From assembly GCA_013204985.1 (NCBI GenBank), contig JABMLG010000002.1:620001-684000 (forward strand): a DNA stretch of 64,000 nucleotides, written 5' to 3'. Below the pieces are notes generated by a model. That model was not told where the DNA came from and did not search any database. It saw only the letters and a program-made list of their open reading frames with translations. Below, piece by piece: positions 16,878-25,788 of the stretch. The stretch's first letter is position 1. Each line of letters starts with the position of its first letter. The position numbers and the translations under genes were made by a program. Origin of the DNA: Microbacteriaceae bacterium VKM Ac-2855 (GTDB lineage Bacteria > Actinomycetota > Actinomycetes > Actinomycetales > Microbacteriaceae).

Positions 16878-17800
16878 TCATGTCGGGTGCACGCCGGCCG
16901 CAGCGAGCTTCGCCACCATCGGCGCGACGGCGAACGCGTCGTCCCATCCCCACCGCGCGAACCCGCGAGTGACCGCGCGGATCGCATCCTCGCGCACCTT
17001 CTCGTCGTAGACGGCTTGTTCCGGAGTGCGCCCGCGCAGGAACGCCGGATCAGAGTACTTGTTCCTCCCGTCCGCCTCGCCGACGACGCCCAGCGCAGGC
17101 CAGAAGAAGTCGACGCAGGCATCGCTGCCGCTCGGTAGTCGGATGCGGTGTTGCAGGATCGGGGGCGGGAGGTGGGCTCCACGGATCCCCAGTCGGCTGA
17201 TCGACTCGAGCGGCGATTCGGAGAGTGGATCGGCGAACTCGATCACCGCGGCGCACTGCCGCGATCCGCGAGCCCGGTCGGGCAGAGCGGCGTGCATCTC
17301 CAACAGTTCATCGCGGGTGACCACAGGATCGCCGTGTTGGTCGCGCATCCGCAGGGCGTGATCGGTGGCGGTCACGGCGCGACGGAATGATGCAAATCGC
17401 GACAGGTCGACGACAGTCTGCGCGAGCGATGACACCTGAACGCCATCGAGCTCGGTGAGTTGCGGAGCACGGTTGTGATGGTGTTCAGCGACACCGTTCC
17501 GGGCTCGGCTGGAACCTCGATCGACGGCGAGCACATCGACGACGGTCGGTGGGGCGTCGACGAGTGGGAGACTCCAGTACATCGCGGCCGCCTCGCGGAG
17601 GAGGATCGGCGTCGAGCGTGTGGCCACGCGTCGATGAGAGCTCGGTAGCGGACCCAGGGCGTCGCCCGCCGCCACTCGTCGGCATCGGCGTACACACCTC
17701 GCTTCACGAGACGAAGGGCTTTCGAGCGTCGCAGGGTGCTCGGATCTCGGCCGAGGGGAACGTCGCGCGAGAGGACGAGCGCAATGCGTGTGGTTGTCAT
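16878..17800 (-). pseudogene. Frameshifted AbiEi-like/DUF559-type protein gene
   Basis: The reading frame breaks in two. An N-terminal part starting at the ATG at 17800 (MTTTRIALVLSRDV) contains an antitoxin-like winged-helix start (LRRSKALRLVKRGVYAD) and runs to about 17630. The rest, from TRSTPILLREAAAMYW to the stop at 16878, is in another frame and ends in a DUF559-like segment (CVDFFWPALGVVGEADG). One missing base (or two extra) near CCACACGCTCG, about 17625-17632, would rejoin them. Such proteins are common single-copy genes in actinobacteria. A sequencing error would look the same. Confidence 0.75.
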
Positions 17801-17902
17801 CCCACCACCGTGCATGGCGCGCTCGGGTCGCCGCTCGGGTTCGGAGCCGAATGTGGAAACTCCGCGCGCGCCCTGTGGACAACCCCATTTCGAGCACATC
17901 GT

Positions 17903-17974
17903 GCCGAGACCCCCGCCTCCGCGCGAGACCACCCGCAGAAGCAGGGGGTCTCGCACGGAACCGGGGGTCTCGGC
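17903..17974. repeat. 72-bp nested palindrome
   Basis: Outer arms GCCGAGACCCCCG/CGGGGGTCTCGGC are perfect over 13 bp. Inner arms GCGAGACC/GGTCTCGC are perfect over 8 bp. The loop is GCAGAAG-rich. It lies just past the mrp stop codon and upstream of the pseudogene. It has no T tract. Confidence 0.8.
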
Positions 17975-17979
17975 GCGGC

Positions 17980-19107
17980 TCAGCTGACGGTGACGCCGAG
18001 CGATCGGCCGGCGAGGCCGCGGGGTCGCGTGGCCAGTGTGTGTGCGAGCGTGCGGATGGCCGCCGCGGCGGGGTCGGCGGGAGTCGAGAGCACAACGGGG
18101 AGTCCGGCATCGCCGCCCGCACGCAACGGCACGCTGATCGGCAACGATGCCAGCAGCGGGACGTTCAGGCGCCGCGCGACCTCCTCACCACCGCCCGAGC
18201 CGAACAGGTCGAGGACGCTTCCATCGGGCTGGGCGAGTCCGGCCATGTTCTCGATGACGCCGTACACCGCCTGACCGCTCTGCCGGGCGAGCGCTCCGCT
18301 GCGCTCGGCAACGTCGGCAGCAGCCGGTTGAGGTGTCGTGATCACGATCACGTCGGCATTGGGCAGAAGCTGCCCGATCGAGATCGCGACGTCGCCGGTG
18401 CCGGGCGGCAGGTCGAGCAGCAGAACATCGAGATCGCCGAAGTAGACGTCCGAGAGGAACTGCTGGATCGTGCGGTGCAGCATCGGCCCGCGCCACGAGA
18501 CGGCCGCGCCGCGTGTGTCGCCTTCGAGGAACATCCCGATCGAGATCACCTTCACCCCGTGCGCGACCGGGGGCATGATCAGAGCGCCCACCCGCGTCGG
18601 CTTCACCGTCTCGCCGCCCTCCGTGAGCCCGAGCAGTCCGGGGATCGAGAAGCCGTGCACATCGGCATCGACCAGGCCGACCGCGAGGCCCTCCGCGGCC
18701 AGCGCGACGGCGAGGTTGGCGGTCAGCGTCGACTTCCCCACGCCGCCCTTGCCGCTGGTGATCGCGTAGACCCGGGTCAGGGTGCCCGGTCCGAACGGAT
18801 TCTCCCGCCGACCGGGCCCGCGCAGCCGCTCGGTCAGCGCCGTCCGCTGCGCCGGTGTCATCACACCGACGCGGATGCGGGCGTCCCGCACCCCGGGGGT
18901 CCGCTCGACCGCCGCGCGCACGTCGCGCTCGATCGCCGTGGCCGCCGGGCAGCCGACGATGGTGAGCAGGATCGCGACGTCGACGACGCCGGCGTCGGCC
19001 GACACCGACTCGATCATGTCGAGCTCGGTGATCGGACGCCGGATCTCGGGATCCACGACGCCGGCGAGCGACGACAGCACGGCCGCCACGAGAACGTCGT
19101 CAGTCAT
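17980..19107 (-). CDS. mrp: Mrp/ApbC/NBP35-family iron-sulfur cluster carrier ATPase
   Basis: 375 residues. An N-terminal MIP18/DUF59-like domain (1-95) is followed by a deviant Walker A P-loop, G119-K-G-G-V-G-K-S-T, and a D-x-D-V-H-G-F-S switch typical of Mrp. The family binds and transfers Fe-S clusters and hydrolyses ATP. The usual C-x-x-C of many Mrp proteins is not obvious here. The start overlaps the end of the DUF1003 gene by 8 bp. Third gene of a leftward operon. Confidence 0.92.
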   Translation of the reverse strand: MTDDVLVAAVLSSLAGVVDPEIRRPITELDMIESVSADAGVVDVAILLTIVGCPAATAIERDVRAAVERTPGVRDARIRVGVMTPAQRTALTERLRGPGRRENPFGPGTLTRVYAITSGKGGVGKSTLTANLAVALAAEGLAVGLVDADVHGFSIPGLLGLTEGGETVKPTRVGALIMPPVAHGVKVISIGMFLEGDTRGAAVSWRGPMLHRTIQQFLSDVYFGDLDVLLLDLPPGTGDVAISIGQLLPNADVIVITTPQPAAADVAERSGALARQSGQAVYGVIENMAGLAQPDGSVLDLFGSGGGEEVARRLNVPLLASLPISVPLRAGGDAGLPVVLSTPADPAAAAIRTLAHTLATRPRGLAGRSLGVTVS

Positions 19108-19609
19108 CGTCGGACTTCTTGTCCCTGTCCAGTTCCTCGAGCAGACTCCGCAGCTCCGAGCGGATGAAGTCCTTACTCGCCATGTCCTTGATCGCCAGGC
19201 GCAGCGCGACCACCTCGCGGGCGAGGTACTCGGTGTCCGCGAGGTTGCGCTCGGCCCGCTGCCGGTCCTGCTCGATCTGCACGCGGTCGCGGTCGTCCTG
19301 ACGGTTCTGCGCGAGCAGCAGCAAAGGAGCGGCGTACGAGGCCTGCAGCGACAGGATGAGGGTCAGCACCGTGAATCCGAGCGCCTGCGAATCGAAGCGG
19401 AGGTCCGCCGGGCCGAAGGTGTTGAACATCAGCCAGAAGACGCAGAAGACAGTCATGCCGAACAGGAACCACGGGGTGCCCATTCCGCGAGCGAACGACT
19501 CGGTCAATCGTCCGAAGCGGTCGCTGTTGCCGCGGCGGGGCAGTACTCGCGTTCGTAGGCCCTTCGGCGCGTCCAGGCGTCGGTTCTGCTGCTTAGTCTC
19601 CCGTGCCAC
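19100..19609 (-). CDS. DUF1003 membrane protein
   Basis: 169 residues. Two hydrophobic helices (about 45-65 and 78-100) surround F-D-S-Q-A-L-G-F-T-V, and a long basic/acidic coiled-coil follows (QNRQDDRDRVQIEQDRQRAE). This is the DUF1003 pattern, of unknown function. It overlaps both neighbours (17 bp with the CBS-domain gene, 8 bp with mrp), so it is translationally coupled in the operon. The same three-gene order is often seen in actinobacteria. Confidence 0.9.
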   Translation of the reverse strand: MARETKQQNRRLDAPKGLRTRVLPRRGNSDRFGRLTESFARGMGTPWFLFGMTVFCVFWLMFNTFGPADLRFDSQALGFTVLTLILSLQASYAAPLLLLAQNRQDDRDRVQIEQDRQRAERNLADTEYLAREVVALRLAIKDMASKDFIRSELRSLLEELDRDKKSDDD

Positions 19610-20954
19610 GGACGACCCTCCTTCCGCGTAATCCCCGTCGCTCCGGACGGGCGGCCGCTCGTTTCGGATCCGGCACCCGGATCGGTTCGGTGTTCACGCT
19701 CGCGGGTCTGCGGGGCTGGTCGTCGTCTCCGTGACTGCGCCAGTCGTCCGGCAGCAGATAGTCGAGGACGTCGTCGATAGTCACCACCCCGACGAGTCGA
19801 TGTGCGTCGTCGACCACGGGCACCGAGACGAGGTTGTAGCTCGCCAGGATGCGCGCGACCTCCGCGGCGGAGGTCTCGGCGCGCACCGGTTCGAGGCCCT
19901 GGTCGAGCAACGTGCCGAGCCGTTCATGCGGCGGGTAGCGCAGCATCCGCTGGAAGTGCACCATGCCCAGGAATCGGCCCGTCGGCGGCTCGTACGGCGG
20001 CAGCGTCACGCAGACGGCGGCGCCCAGAGCGGGCGCCAGTTCGTGTCGACGGATGAGGGCCAGCCCTTCGGCCACCGTCGCATCGGCCGAGAGGATGATC
20101 GGCTCGGTGGTCATCAGACCACCGGCGGACTCCGGGGCGTAGCTGAGCAGCATCCGCACGTCGTCCGCTTCTTCGGGCTCCATCAGCTCGAGAAGCGCCT
20201 CGCCGCGGGCCTCGGGGAGCTGGGCGATCAGGTCGGCCGCATCATCGGGCTGCATCTGATCGAGGACGTCGGCGGCGCGATCGTCGTCGAGCTGACCCAT
20301 GATCTCGACCTGCTCGTTCTCGGGCATCTCCTCGAGCACGTCGGCGAGGCGGTCGTCGGAGAGCTCGCCCGCGACCTCGAGCATCCGCTGCTGGGGGAGA
20401 TCGAGCAATGTCGAGGCGAGGTCGGCGGGCTTGAGTTCGGAGAGACTGGCGACGTACTGCTCTGCCGACTGCGCCTCGCCGGTGCCGCTCTCGCGCACCT
20501 CGTTCCAGGTGGCGAACGTCGTCGCCCCTTTCGCGAAGGGAGACGGGCTGGTCTTCGGCCGGCGCACGAAATACTGTGCGAGCTGCCACTCGCCGGGGCC
20601 GATCTCCTCGATCGCGACGTCCTCGACGGTCGCGTCGCCGGAGCCGTCGACGAAGCTGAGCCGACGGCCGAGGAGCTCGGCGATGACGCGCACCTCGCCA
20701 CCGCGCTGCTCGAAGCGGCGCACATTGATCAGTCCGGTCGTGATGATCTGGCCGCTGCCGATGCTGGTCACCCGGCCGATCGACACGAACACGCGGCGAC
20801 GCCCGGGAATCTCGACGACGAGGCCCACGACCCGCGGCGGATCCGTGTGCCGATTCACCACGAGCACGTCCCGCACCTTGCCGACGCGGTCACCCGCGGG
20901 ATCGAAGACCGTGCATCCGGCCAATCGCGCGACGAAGACTCTGGCGGCACTCAC
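19593..20954 (-). CDS. MgtE N-terminal and CBS domain protein without membrane segments
   Basis: About 453 residues. The N-terminal 60 residues (RLAGCTVFDPAGDRVGKVRD) form a PRC-barrel-like unit. An MgtE_N superhelical region (LASTLLDLPQQRMLEVAGEL) and two CBS domains (GLMTTEPIILSADATVAEG, VPVVDDAHRLVGVVTIDDV) follow. MgtE's transmembrane half is absent, so this is a soluble Mg2+- or nucleotide-sensing relative rather than a channel. I chose the GTG at 20954 from the conserved start, although no strong ribosome site is visible. Confidence 0.85.
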   Translation of the reverse strand: MSAARVFVARLAGCTVFDPAGDRVGKVRDVLVVNRHTDPPRVVGLVVEIPGRRRVFVSIGRVTSIGSGQIITTGLINVRRFEQRGGEVRVIAELLGRRLSFVDGSGDATVEDVAIEEIGPGEWQLAQYFVRRPKTSPSPFAKGATTFATWNEVRESGTGEAQSAEQYVASLSELKPADLASTLLDLPQQRMLEVAGELSDDRLADVLEEMPENEQVEIMGQLDDDRAADVLDQMQPDDAADLIAQLPEARGEALLELMEPEEADDVRMLLSYAPESAGGLMTTEPIILSADATVAEGLALIRRHELAPALGAAVCVTLPPYEPPTGRFLGMVHFQRMLRYPPHERLGTLLDQGLEPVRAETSAAEVARILASYNLVSVPVVDDAHRLVGVVTIDDVLDYLLPDDWRSHGDDDQPRRPASVNTEPIRVPDPKRAAARPERRGLRGRRVVRGTGD

Positions 20955-21031
20955 GCGTACCAACTTAGACCTGTCCGCCGTCACCCAGCCTCCGTTCCGC
21001 AACCATCCAGGGCGCACCGAGCGGCTCGTGG

Positions 21032-21037
21032 GACAAT
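21032..21037 (+). promoter_or_regulatory. Candidate -10 box for the gene at 21044
   Basis: GACAAT ends 6 bases before the GTG start, another leaderless arrangement. Confidence 0.4.
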
Positions 21038-21043
21038 CGCAGA

Positions 21044-21622
21044 GTGACTCAGCAGACGCCCTTCGGCGGCCGTTCCCGCCAGCTCTTCCCGACGATGCCG
21101 CGCGGAGAGGTGCTGGCCACCTACGAGAGCTACGAAGAGGCGCAGCGCGCCGTCGATGTCCTCGTCCGCGGCGACTTCCCGGCAACGAAGTTGGCCATTC
21201 TCGGCAACGATCTCAAGAGTGTCGAGAAGGTCACCGGCAAGCTCACCTGGGGGCGCGTCGCGCTCTCGGGGGCGATCTCAGGAGCCTGGTTCGGTGTCTT
21301 CATCGGTTTGGTCCTGATCATCTTCTCGCCAGCGACCCAGATCTCGTTCCTGTTCGCCGCCGTGCTTCTCGGCGCCGGTTTCTGGATGCTCGTCGGCCTG
21401 GCCGGCCACGCCGTCAACCGCCGCCGCCGTGACTTCACGTCGACCATGCAGGTGATCGCGTCGAGCTACTCCGTGCTCGTCGATCCCGAGAGCATCAACC
21501 GCGCCCGGAACGTGCTGTCCGGCTCCGCGGCGGCCGTCGAGCACCCGTCCTGGTCCGCGCCGACCACCGACCCGGTCGCCGAGCCGGTTCGCGGCGACGA
21601 ACCGCCGCGCGACGCCGGCTGA
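21044..21622 (+). CDS. General stress protein 17M-like domain membrane protein
   Basis: 192 residues. An N-terminal region (EVLATYESYEEAQRAVDVLV) matches the general stress protein 17M-like fold. Two glycine/alanine-rich membrane segments (about 70-115) and a short cytoplasmic tail follow. Function unknown. It is divergent from the MgtE_N/CBS gene. The GTG start has a GACAAT box 6 bases upstream and no ribosome site, so it is probably leaderless. Confidence 0.8.
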   Translation: MTQQTPFGGRSRQLFPTMPRGEVLATYESYEEAQRAVDVLVRGDFPATKLAILGNDLKSVEKVTGKLTWGRVALSGAISGAWFGVFIGLVLIIFSPATQISFLFAAVLLGAGFWMLVGLAGHAVNRRRRDFTSTMQVIASSYSVLVDPESINRARNVLSGSAAAVEHPSWSAPTTDPVAEPVRGDEPPRDAG

Positions 21623-21655
21623 CCCGAAGCGGCACCTCGGAAGCTCCGCAACTCG

Positions 21656-21674
21656 TGCTGCAGTTTCTGCAGCA
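21656..21674. repeat. Small perfect palindrome between convergent genes
   Basis: TGCTGCAG/CTGCAGCA with a TTT loop, followed by another CTGCAGCA at about 21689-21696. It lies between the stops of the stress-protein gene and the histidine kinase gene and may be a weak bidirectional terminator. Confidence 0.45.
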
Positions 21675-21739
21675 TCGACCTACAGTATCTGCAGCACCGT
21701 CCACCGACTCCACCGCATCGACCGCAGATCCGCATCCGC

Positions 21740-23083
21740 TCAACGGGTGGGCATGGTGCCGCCCGCGCGCCGGGGTGGCAGTACGATCTCGACCGTCAGG
21801 CCGTGCGGGTGATGATTGCGCAATTCGATCTCGCCGCCGGCCGACGAGACGATCGAATGCACCAGCGCGAGTCCGAGGCCGCTGCCGCCGTCGGTCGATG
21901 TGCGAGCATCGTCGGGCCGTGAGAACCGGTCGAATGCGACAGGGATGAATTCCGGGGGCATACCCGGGCCCTGATCGGCGACGACGAGTGCGAGCGATTC
22001 GCCGTTCTGCCGAAGCGAGACGCTGATCATGCCGGCGGTCGGGGAGACCGAGATCGCGTTGCGCACCAGATTGTCGATGACTCGTCCGAAATCGGGAGCC
22101 GCGACGCCGTAGAGCTGCTCGGGCAGCCGCTCGTCGATCTCGTAGTCGATCTCGACGTCGCCCGACGTCGCGATCAACCGGGTGCGGTCGACGGCGCCGA
22201 CCAATTCGTCCACGAGTTCAGCGAAGCGGGCGGAGGGCTGCTGCGACAGGCTCTCGATCCTCGAGATGTCCAGCAGCGCGCTCGCCAGCCTCACCAGGCG
22301 GTCGACGCTCTTCTGGGCGTCGACGATCACGCGTTCGACGGCGGTCGGATCGGCGGCGCGGTGCCGGGCGATCTCGAGCTGGGCGGAGAGAGCGGCAAGG
22401 GGTGTGCGCAGCTCGTGGCTCGCGTCCGATACCATCTGCTTCTCCCGCGCGATCGAATCCGTCTGCCGCGTGAGGAACGCGTTCAGCGTCGTGGCCAGCT
22501 CGTCGAGCTCATCGCGGGTGCCGCGCACCGGCAGCTGATCCACGGCGGCGGGGTACGAACTGAGCTCGTCCGCGCGTGCGCGCATCCGCCGCACCGGTGC
22601 GAGCGCCGCACCGGTGAGGACCCAGGAGGCGGCGCCGAAGATGACCACCAGAGCGACGGCGGCGATGATCAACACGTGGGTGAAGTCGTCGAGCAGCAAC
22701 TGCGAGGCGGCCTGGTCGCGGGCTGTCGCGACCGTCCAGATCCCTGAGTCCGTGTCGATGGTCGATACGCGCACCAGGTAGCGGCCGCGCGCGGTGGTCA
22801 GATCGAGGTACCGCGACTCGTCGACGGCGGCACCCGTCTCGAGGTCGGCTCTGACGGCGGCGCTCAGAGCGGACGGCATCGAGGTTTCGCTCACGGAGCC
22901 GTCCGGAGAGATGGCCAGATAGAGCTGACCGTTCGAGGCGCTTTCGAGATGCGGAGGGTCACCGTCGGTGATGTCGCGCTGCAGCTCGCCTTCGATGCCG
23001 ACCAGGATCGTCCGCTCGCTGCGATCGACGATGGAGGAGACCACTTGGTAGAACACGACGGCGGCCACCGCGAAGAGGATCAT
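21740..23083 (-). CDS. Two-component sensor histidine kinase
   Basis: 447 residues from the first ATG. Helix 1 is at the very start, an extracytoplasmic sensor follows (about 20-135), then helix 2 and a HAMP domain. The H-box has the phospho-accepting His in SDASHELRTPL, then come the N-box (NLVRNAI), G1 (DQGPGMP) and G2 (GGSGLGLALV). It phosphorylates the adjacent OmpR-family regulator. The only ATG falls inside helix 1, and the frame remains open upstream (RALSIRSRITIGSVAVA), so the true start may be a rare codon near 23157. Confidence 0.92.
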   Translation of the reverse strand: MILFAVAAVVFYQVVSSIVDRSERTILVGIEGELQRDITDGDPPHLESASNGQLYLAISPDGSVSETSMPSALSAAVRADLETGAAVDESRYLDLTTARGRYLVRVSTIDTDSGIWTVATARDQAASQLLLDDFTHVLIIAAVALVVIFGAASWVLTGAALAPVRRMRARADELSSYPAAVDQLPVRGTRDELDELATTLNAFLTRQTDSIAREKQMVSDASHELRTPLAALSAQLEIARHRAADPTAVERVIVDAQKSVDRLVRLASALLDISRIESLSQQPSARFAELVDELVGAVDRTRLIATSGDVEIDYEIDERLPEQLYGVAAPDFGRVIDNLVRNAISVSPTAGMISVSLRQNGESLALVVADQGPGMPPEFIPVAFDRFSRPDDARTSTDGGSGLGLALVHSIVSSAGGEIELRNHHPHGLTVEIVLPPRRAGGTMPTR

Positions 23084-23166
23084 CGCGACCGCGACGCTGC
23101 CGATGGTGATGCGCGAGCGGATGGAGAGCGCGCGTCGGCTCTCCGCGGCGACGGGGGAGGCCAGCG

Positions 23167-23841
23167 CTACTCCGCCGGCCGGAGGAAGTAGCCCTTGCCA
23201 CGAACCGTGACGATGGAGATGCCGGTGTCCTCCACCGGCAGCTTCTTGCGGAGGTAGCTGACGTATTGGTCGACGATGTTGTTGTCGATGACTTCGCCAC
23301 CGCCCCAGATCTCCGTCAGGATGCGCTGGCGGGTGACCACGGAGCCGACCGGCGTGATGAGGAGCTTCAGCAGCTCGAGTTCCTTCGGGCTGACGTGGAT
23401 GCGCGAGCCGTCGGCGCTGCGGCGGATGCTGGATCCGTCGACCGTGATCTTGCCGACATCGATCGAGGTCGACATCAGCGACGGGCTGCGTCGCAGCAGG
23501 GCGCGCAGCCTCGCGGTCAGTTCGGTGAAGGCGAACGGTTTCGTGAGGTAATCGTCGGCGCCGGCATCGAGACCGAAGACGCGGTCCTCGATGGCGTCAC
23601 GCGCGGTGAGCAGCATGATCGGGGTCGACTTGCCCTGTTCGCGGATGCGACGGCAGATCTCGAAACCCGACATCGCGGGGAGCATGACATCGACGATCGC
23701 CGCTGTGAAGTCGGTGGTGCTGAACGCGACGAGCGCGTCGACCCCATTGCTCGTGAGCACGGCTTCGTAGCCCGCATCACCGAGGCCGCTGACGAGCGCC
23801 TCGCCCATGGCTGGATCGTCTTCGACGACAAGGATTTTCAC
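23167..23841 (-). CDS. OmpR/PhoB-family response regulator
   Basis: 224 residues. The receiver domain has acidic residues E7-D8-D9, phospho-acceptor D51 (in IVDVMLP), the T-A switch (LLTA) and K in TKPFAF. The C-terminal winged helix carries LLKLLITPVGSVVTRQRIL and ends GKGYFLRPAE. I chose the GTG at 23841 because receiver domains begin VKILVVEDD; the longer in-frame extension is unrelated. It is the first gene of the pair with the histidine kinase. Confidence 0.95.
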   Translation of the reverse strand: MKILVVEDDPAMGEALVSGLGDAGYEAVLTSNGVDALVAFSTTDFTAAIVDVMLPAMSGFEICRRIREQGKSTPIMLLTARDAIEDRVFGLDAGADDYLTKPFAFTELTARLRALLRRSPSLMSTSIDVGKITVDGSSIRRSADGSRIHVSPKELELLKLLITPVGSVVTRQRILTEIWGGGEVIDNNIVDQYVSYLRKKLPVEDTGISIVTVRGKGYFLRPAE

Positions 23842-24015
23842 GAGGCCCACACTAGGCCTCGGCCGGCCGGTCGCCGCGTTTCCTGAGAACGTTTTGCGGA
23901 AGCTTCCGAGCGGAATCGGGGCAACGGAGCACTCGCCGGCGCCCGTGGGAAGGTTTCGGGCGGCGTGGGGTTTCATCAAGCGGCCGGATCCGGCCGTCGA
24001 ACGAGAGGGCTCGTG

Positions 24016-24279
24016 ATGAGCGACACCGAGGACATCCTGATGTACGGCACCGGTTGGTGCGGCGACTGCACCCGCTCGAAGGCGGCGTTCCGACGTGCGG
24101 ACCAACCGTTCGTCTACATCGACATCGAAGAGGACGAGAAGGCGGCGGCTCTGGCGCAGGAGATCAGCGGCGCTCAGAAGATCCCGGTGATCGTGTTCCC
24201 GGATGGGGACGTGCTCGTCGAGCCCTCGGACCGGGAGCTCACGGCCAAGGTGCAGAGCTTGCGGTCGACGCTGCACTGA
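24016..24279 (+). CDS. Mycoredoxin-like glutaredoxin
   Basis: 87 residues, glutaredoxin fold. The redox motif is C15-G-D-C18 after MYGTGW, and the cis-proline lies in QKIPVIVFPDG. Mycoredoxin reduces mycothiol mixed disulfides. The MshB-like gene in this window supports mycothiol use, although the second motif residue is Gly-Asp rather than the commoner Gly-Tyr. The ATG at 24016 is close to a GAGGGC ribosome-like site. Confidence 0.85.
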   Translation: MSDTEDILMYGTGWCGDCTRSKAAFRRADQPFVYIDIEEDEKAAALAQEISGAQKIPVIVFPDGDVLVEPSDRELTAKVQSLRSTLH

Positions 24280-24386
24280 CGCCGGGGCCGGTGGCGGCGT
24301 ACGACCTCGTGTTCGAGGGGTTGACGCCCATGACGTGCAGGACCTGAATTACTCCTGAGAACCTCTTCGGATTCGAATGGAGCATT

Positions 24387-25436
24387 ATGCAACGACGCAC
24401 TCGCCCCCGATCCACCGTTCCGCGCCCGGTAGGCCGTTCGCGACGGCGATGGCCCGCGGTCGCCCTTCTCGTCGGCCTCGTCGGTGCACTCGGGATCACG
24501 GCCCCGACGGCGCTCGCCGCCGAAGCGCCCGCCGCCACGACGAGTGTGGCGGCGTGCCCGGACGGGTCGCAGCTGCGACTGAAGCAGGGAGCCCGACCGG
24601 TCGACCCGAACGATATGACGCGGGCGGAGTCGGTGCGGGCCGAGGGTACGGTGGCGACGCGGATCGCCGCCGCCGGACTCGCCGGTGTGCGCGCGTTGCC
24701 CGCGTTCACGGTCGACGTCGACACCTACGTGCACGTGATCACCCGCGATGACGGCAGTGGCGGCGTGACGCGACAGCAGATCGACCAGCAGATCGCCGTC
24801 CTGAACGCCGCCTTCGCCGGCAAGACGTCGGGCTACAGCGCAGCGACACTCTTCCGCTTCACCGTGCGCGCCGTCGACTCCACCCGCAACAGCGACTGGT
24901 ACGACTGGGCCCTCCCCGACGAGCCGGGTTCCGACACGGACGACGCAGAGGCCAAAGCGGCGCTGCACCGCGGCGACAAGACGGATCTGAACATCTACAT
25001 CGCCGGGCTCGGCGACGGACTGCTCGGCTACTCGCAGTATCCCTGGGCGACCTCGACCACTCTCGACGGGCTGGTGCTGCTGAACGATTCGCTGCCGGGT
25101 GGCAGCGCCGCGCCCTACAACCTCGGTGATACGGCCACGCACGAGATCGGTCACTGGCTCGGACTCGCGCACACCTTCGAGAACGGTTGCGCGGCGCCCG
25201 GCGACGGCGTGCCGGATACCCCCTACCAGTTCGACGGCGACAACATCTTCTTCTGCGCCGAGAGCGACGACACCTGCACGGCGCCGGGGCGTGATCCGGT
25301 GCACAACTTCATGAGTTACGGCGACGACCCGTGCCTCGACCGCTTCACGGCCGGGCAGTCCCTGCGGATGGGATTGGTCTGGTACGCCTTCCGCGGCGAT
25401 GCACGCGAGCTCCGCGCGAGGCTCTCGAAGCTGTAG
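24387..25436 (+). CDS. Secreted M43-type (pappalysin/cytophagalysin-like) zinc metalloprotease
   Basis: 349 residues. An Arg-rich N-terminus and hydrophobic segment (24-45) ending A-L-A-A form a Sec signal. The metzincin zinc site H252-E-I-G-H-W-L-G-L-A-H is followed by the Met-turn N-F-M-S-Y. Cysteine pairs (NGC, FFC, DTC, DPC) probably form disulfides. It should degrade proteins outside the cell. It is alone between the mycoredoxin gene and a terminator. Confidence 0.92.
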   Translation: MQRRTRPRSTVPRPVGRSRRRWPAVALLVGLVGALGITAPTALAAEAPAATTSVAACPDGSQLRLKQGARPVDPNDMTRAESVRAEGTVATRIAAAGLAGVRALPAFTVDVDTYVHVITRDDGSGGVTRQQIDQQIAVLNAAFAGKTSGYSAATLFRFTVRAVDSTRNSDWYDWALPDEPGSDTDDAEAKAALHRGDKTDLNIYIAGLGDGLLGYSQYPWATSTTLDGLVLLNDSLPGGSAAPYNLGDTATHEIGHWLGLAHTFENGCAAPGDGVPDTPYQFDGDNIFFCAESDDTCTAPGRDPVHNFMSYGDDPCLDRFTAGQSLRMGLVWYAFRGDARELRARLSKL

Positions 25437-25445
25437 GACTGCCGG

Positions 25446-25478
25446 GCGTCCGCCGGCATCGATGGTGCCGGCGGACGC
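25446..25478 (+). terminator. Hairpin after the metalloprotease gene
   Basis: Perfect 13-bp arms GCGTCCGCCGGCA/TGCCGGCGGACGC with a 7-base loop, 10 bases past the stop. There is no T run. Confidence 0.75.
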
Positions 25479-25788
25479 GGGACGGACGCTGCAGAATGCG
25501 GTCCGTCGCGGGGGAGGACGACCCGAACATCCTCGCCCCGGCTTCATGTGGGCGTGTCTATGCAAGCGCACAGCCGTAGCGATCATTGCAGCCTCGCGCG
25601 TGGCCGTCTCGGGACTCTTCGGCACAGGGGCGGGGCTGCCTCGGAATGAGGATAAGACGCAGGGCGACCCTCCGCCACACCCCCGAGCGCGGGCGGTAAC
25701 CGGCGCTGTACGGCGGATCCGTCGGCCACTAGCGTCGACCACGACGGTCGACACGGGCTCGACGACACAGGTGCAGCGGAGGCGCAGG

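Noticed and set aside
19593-20954. Functional MgtE magnesium channel
   Set aside because: The transmembrane half is absent; only PRC-like, MgtE_N and CBS parts are present.
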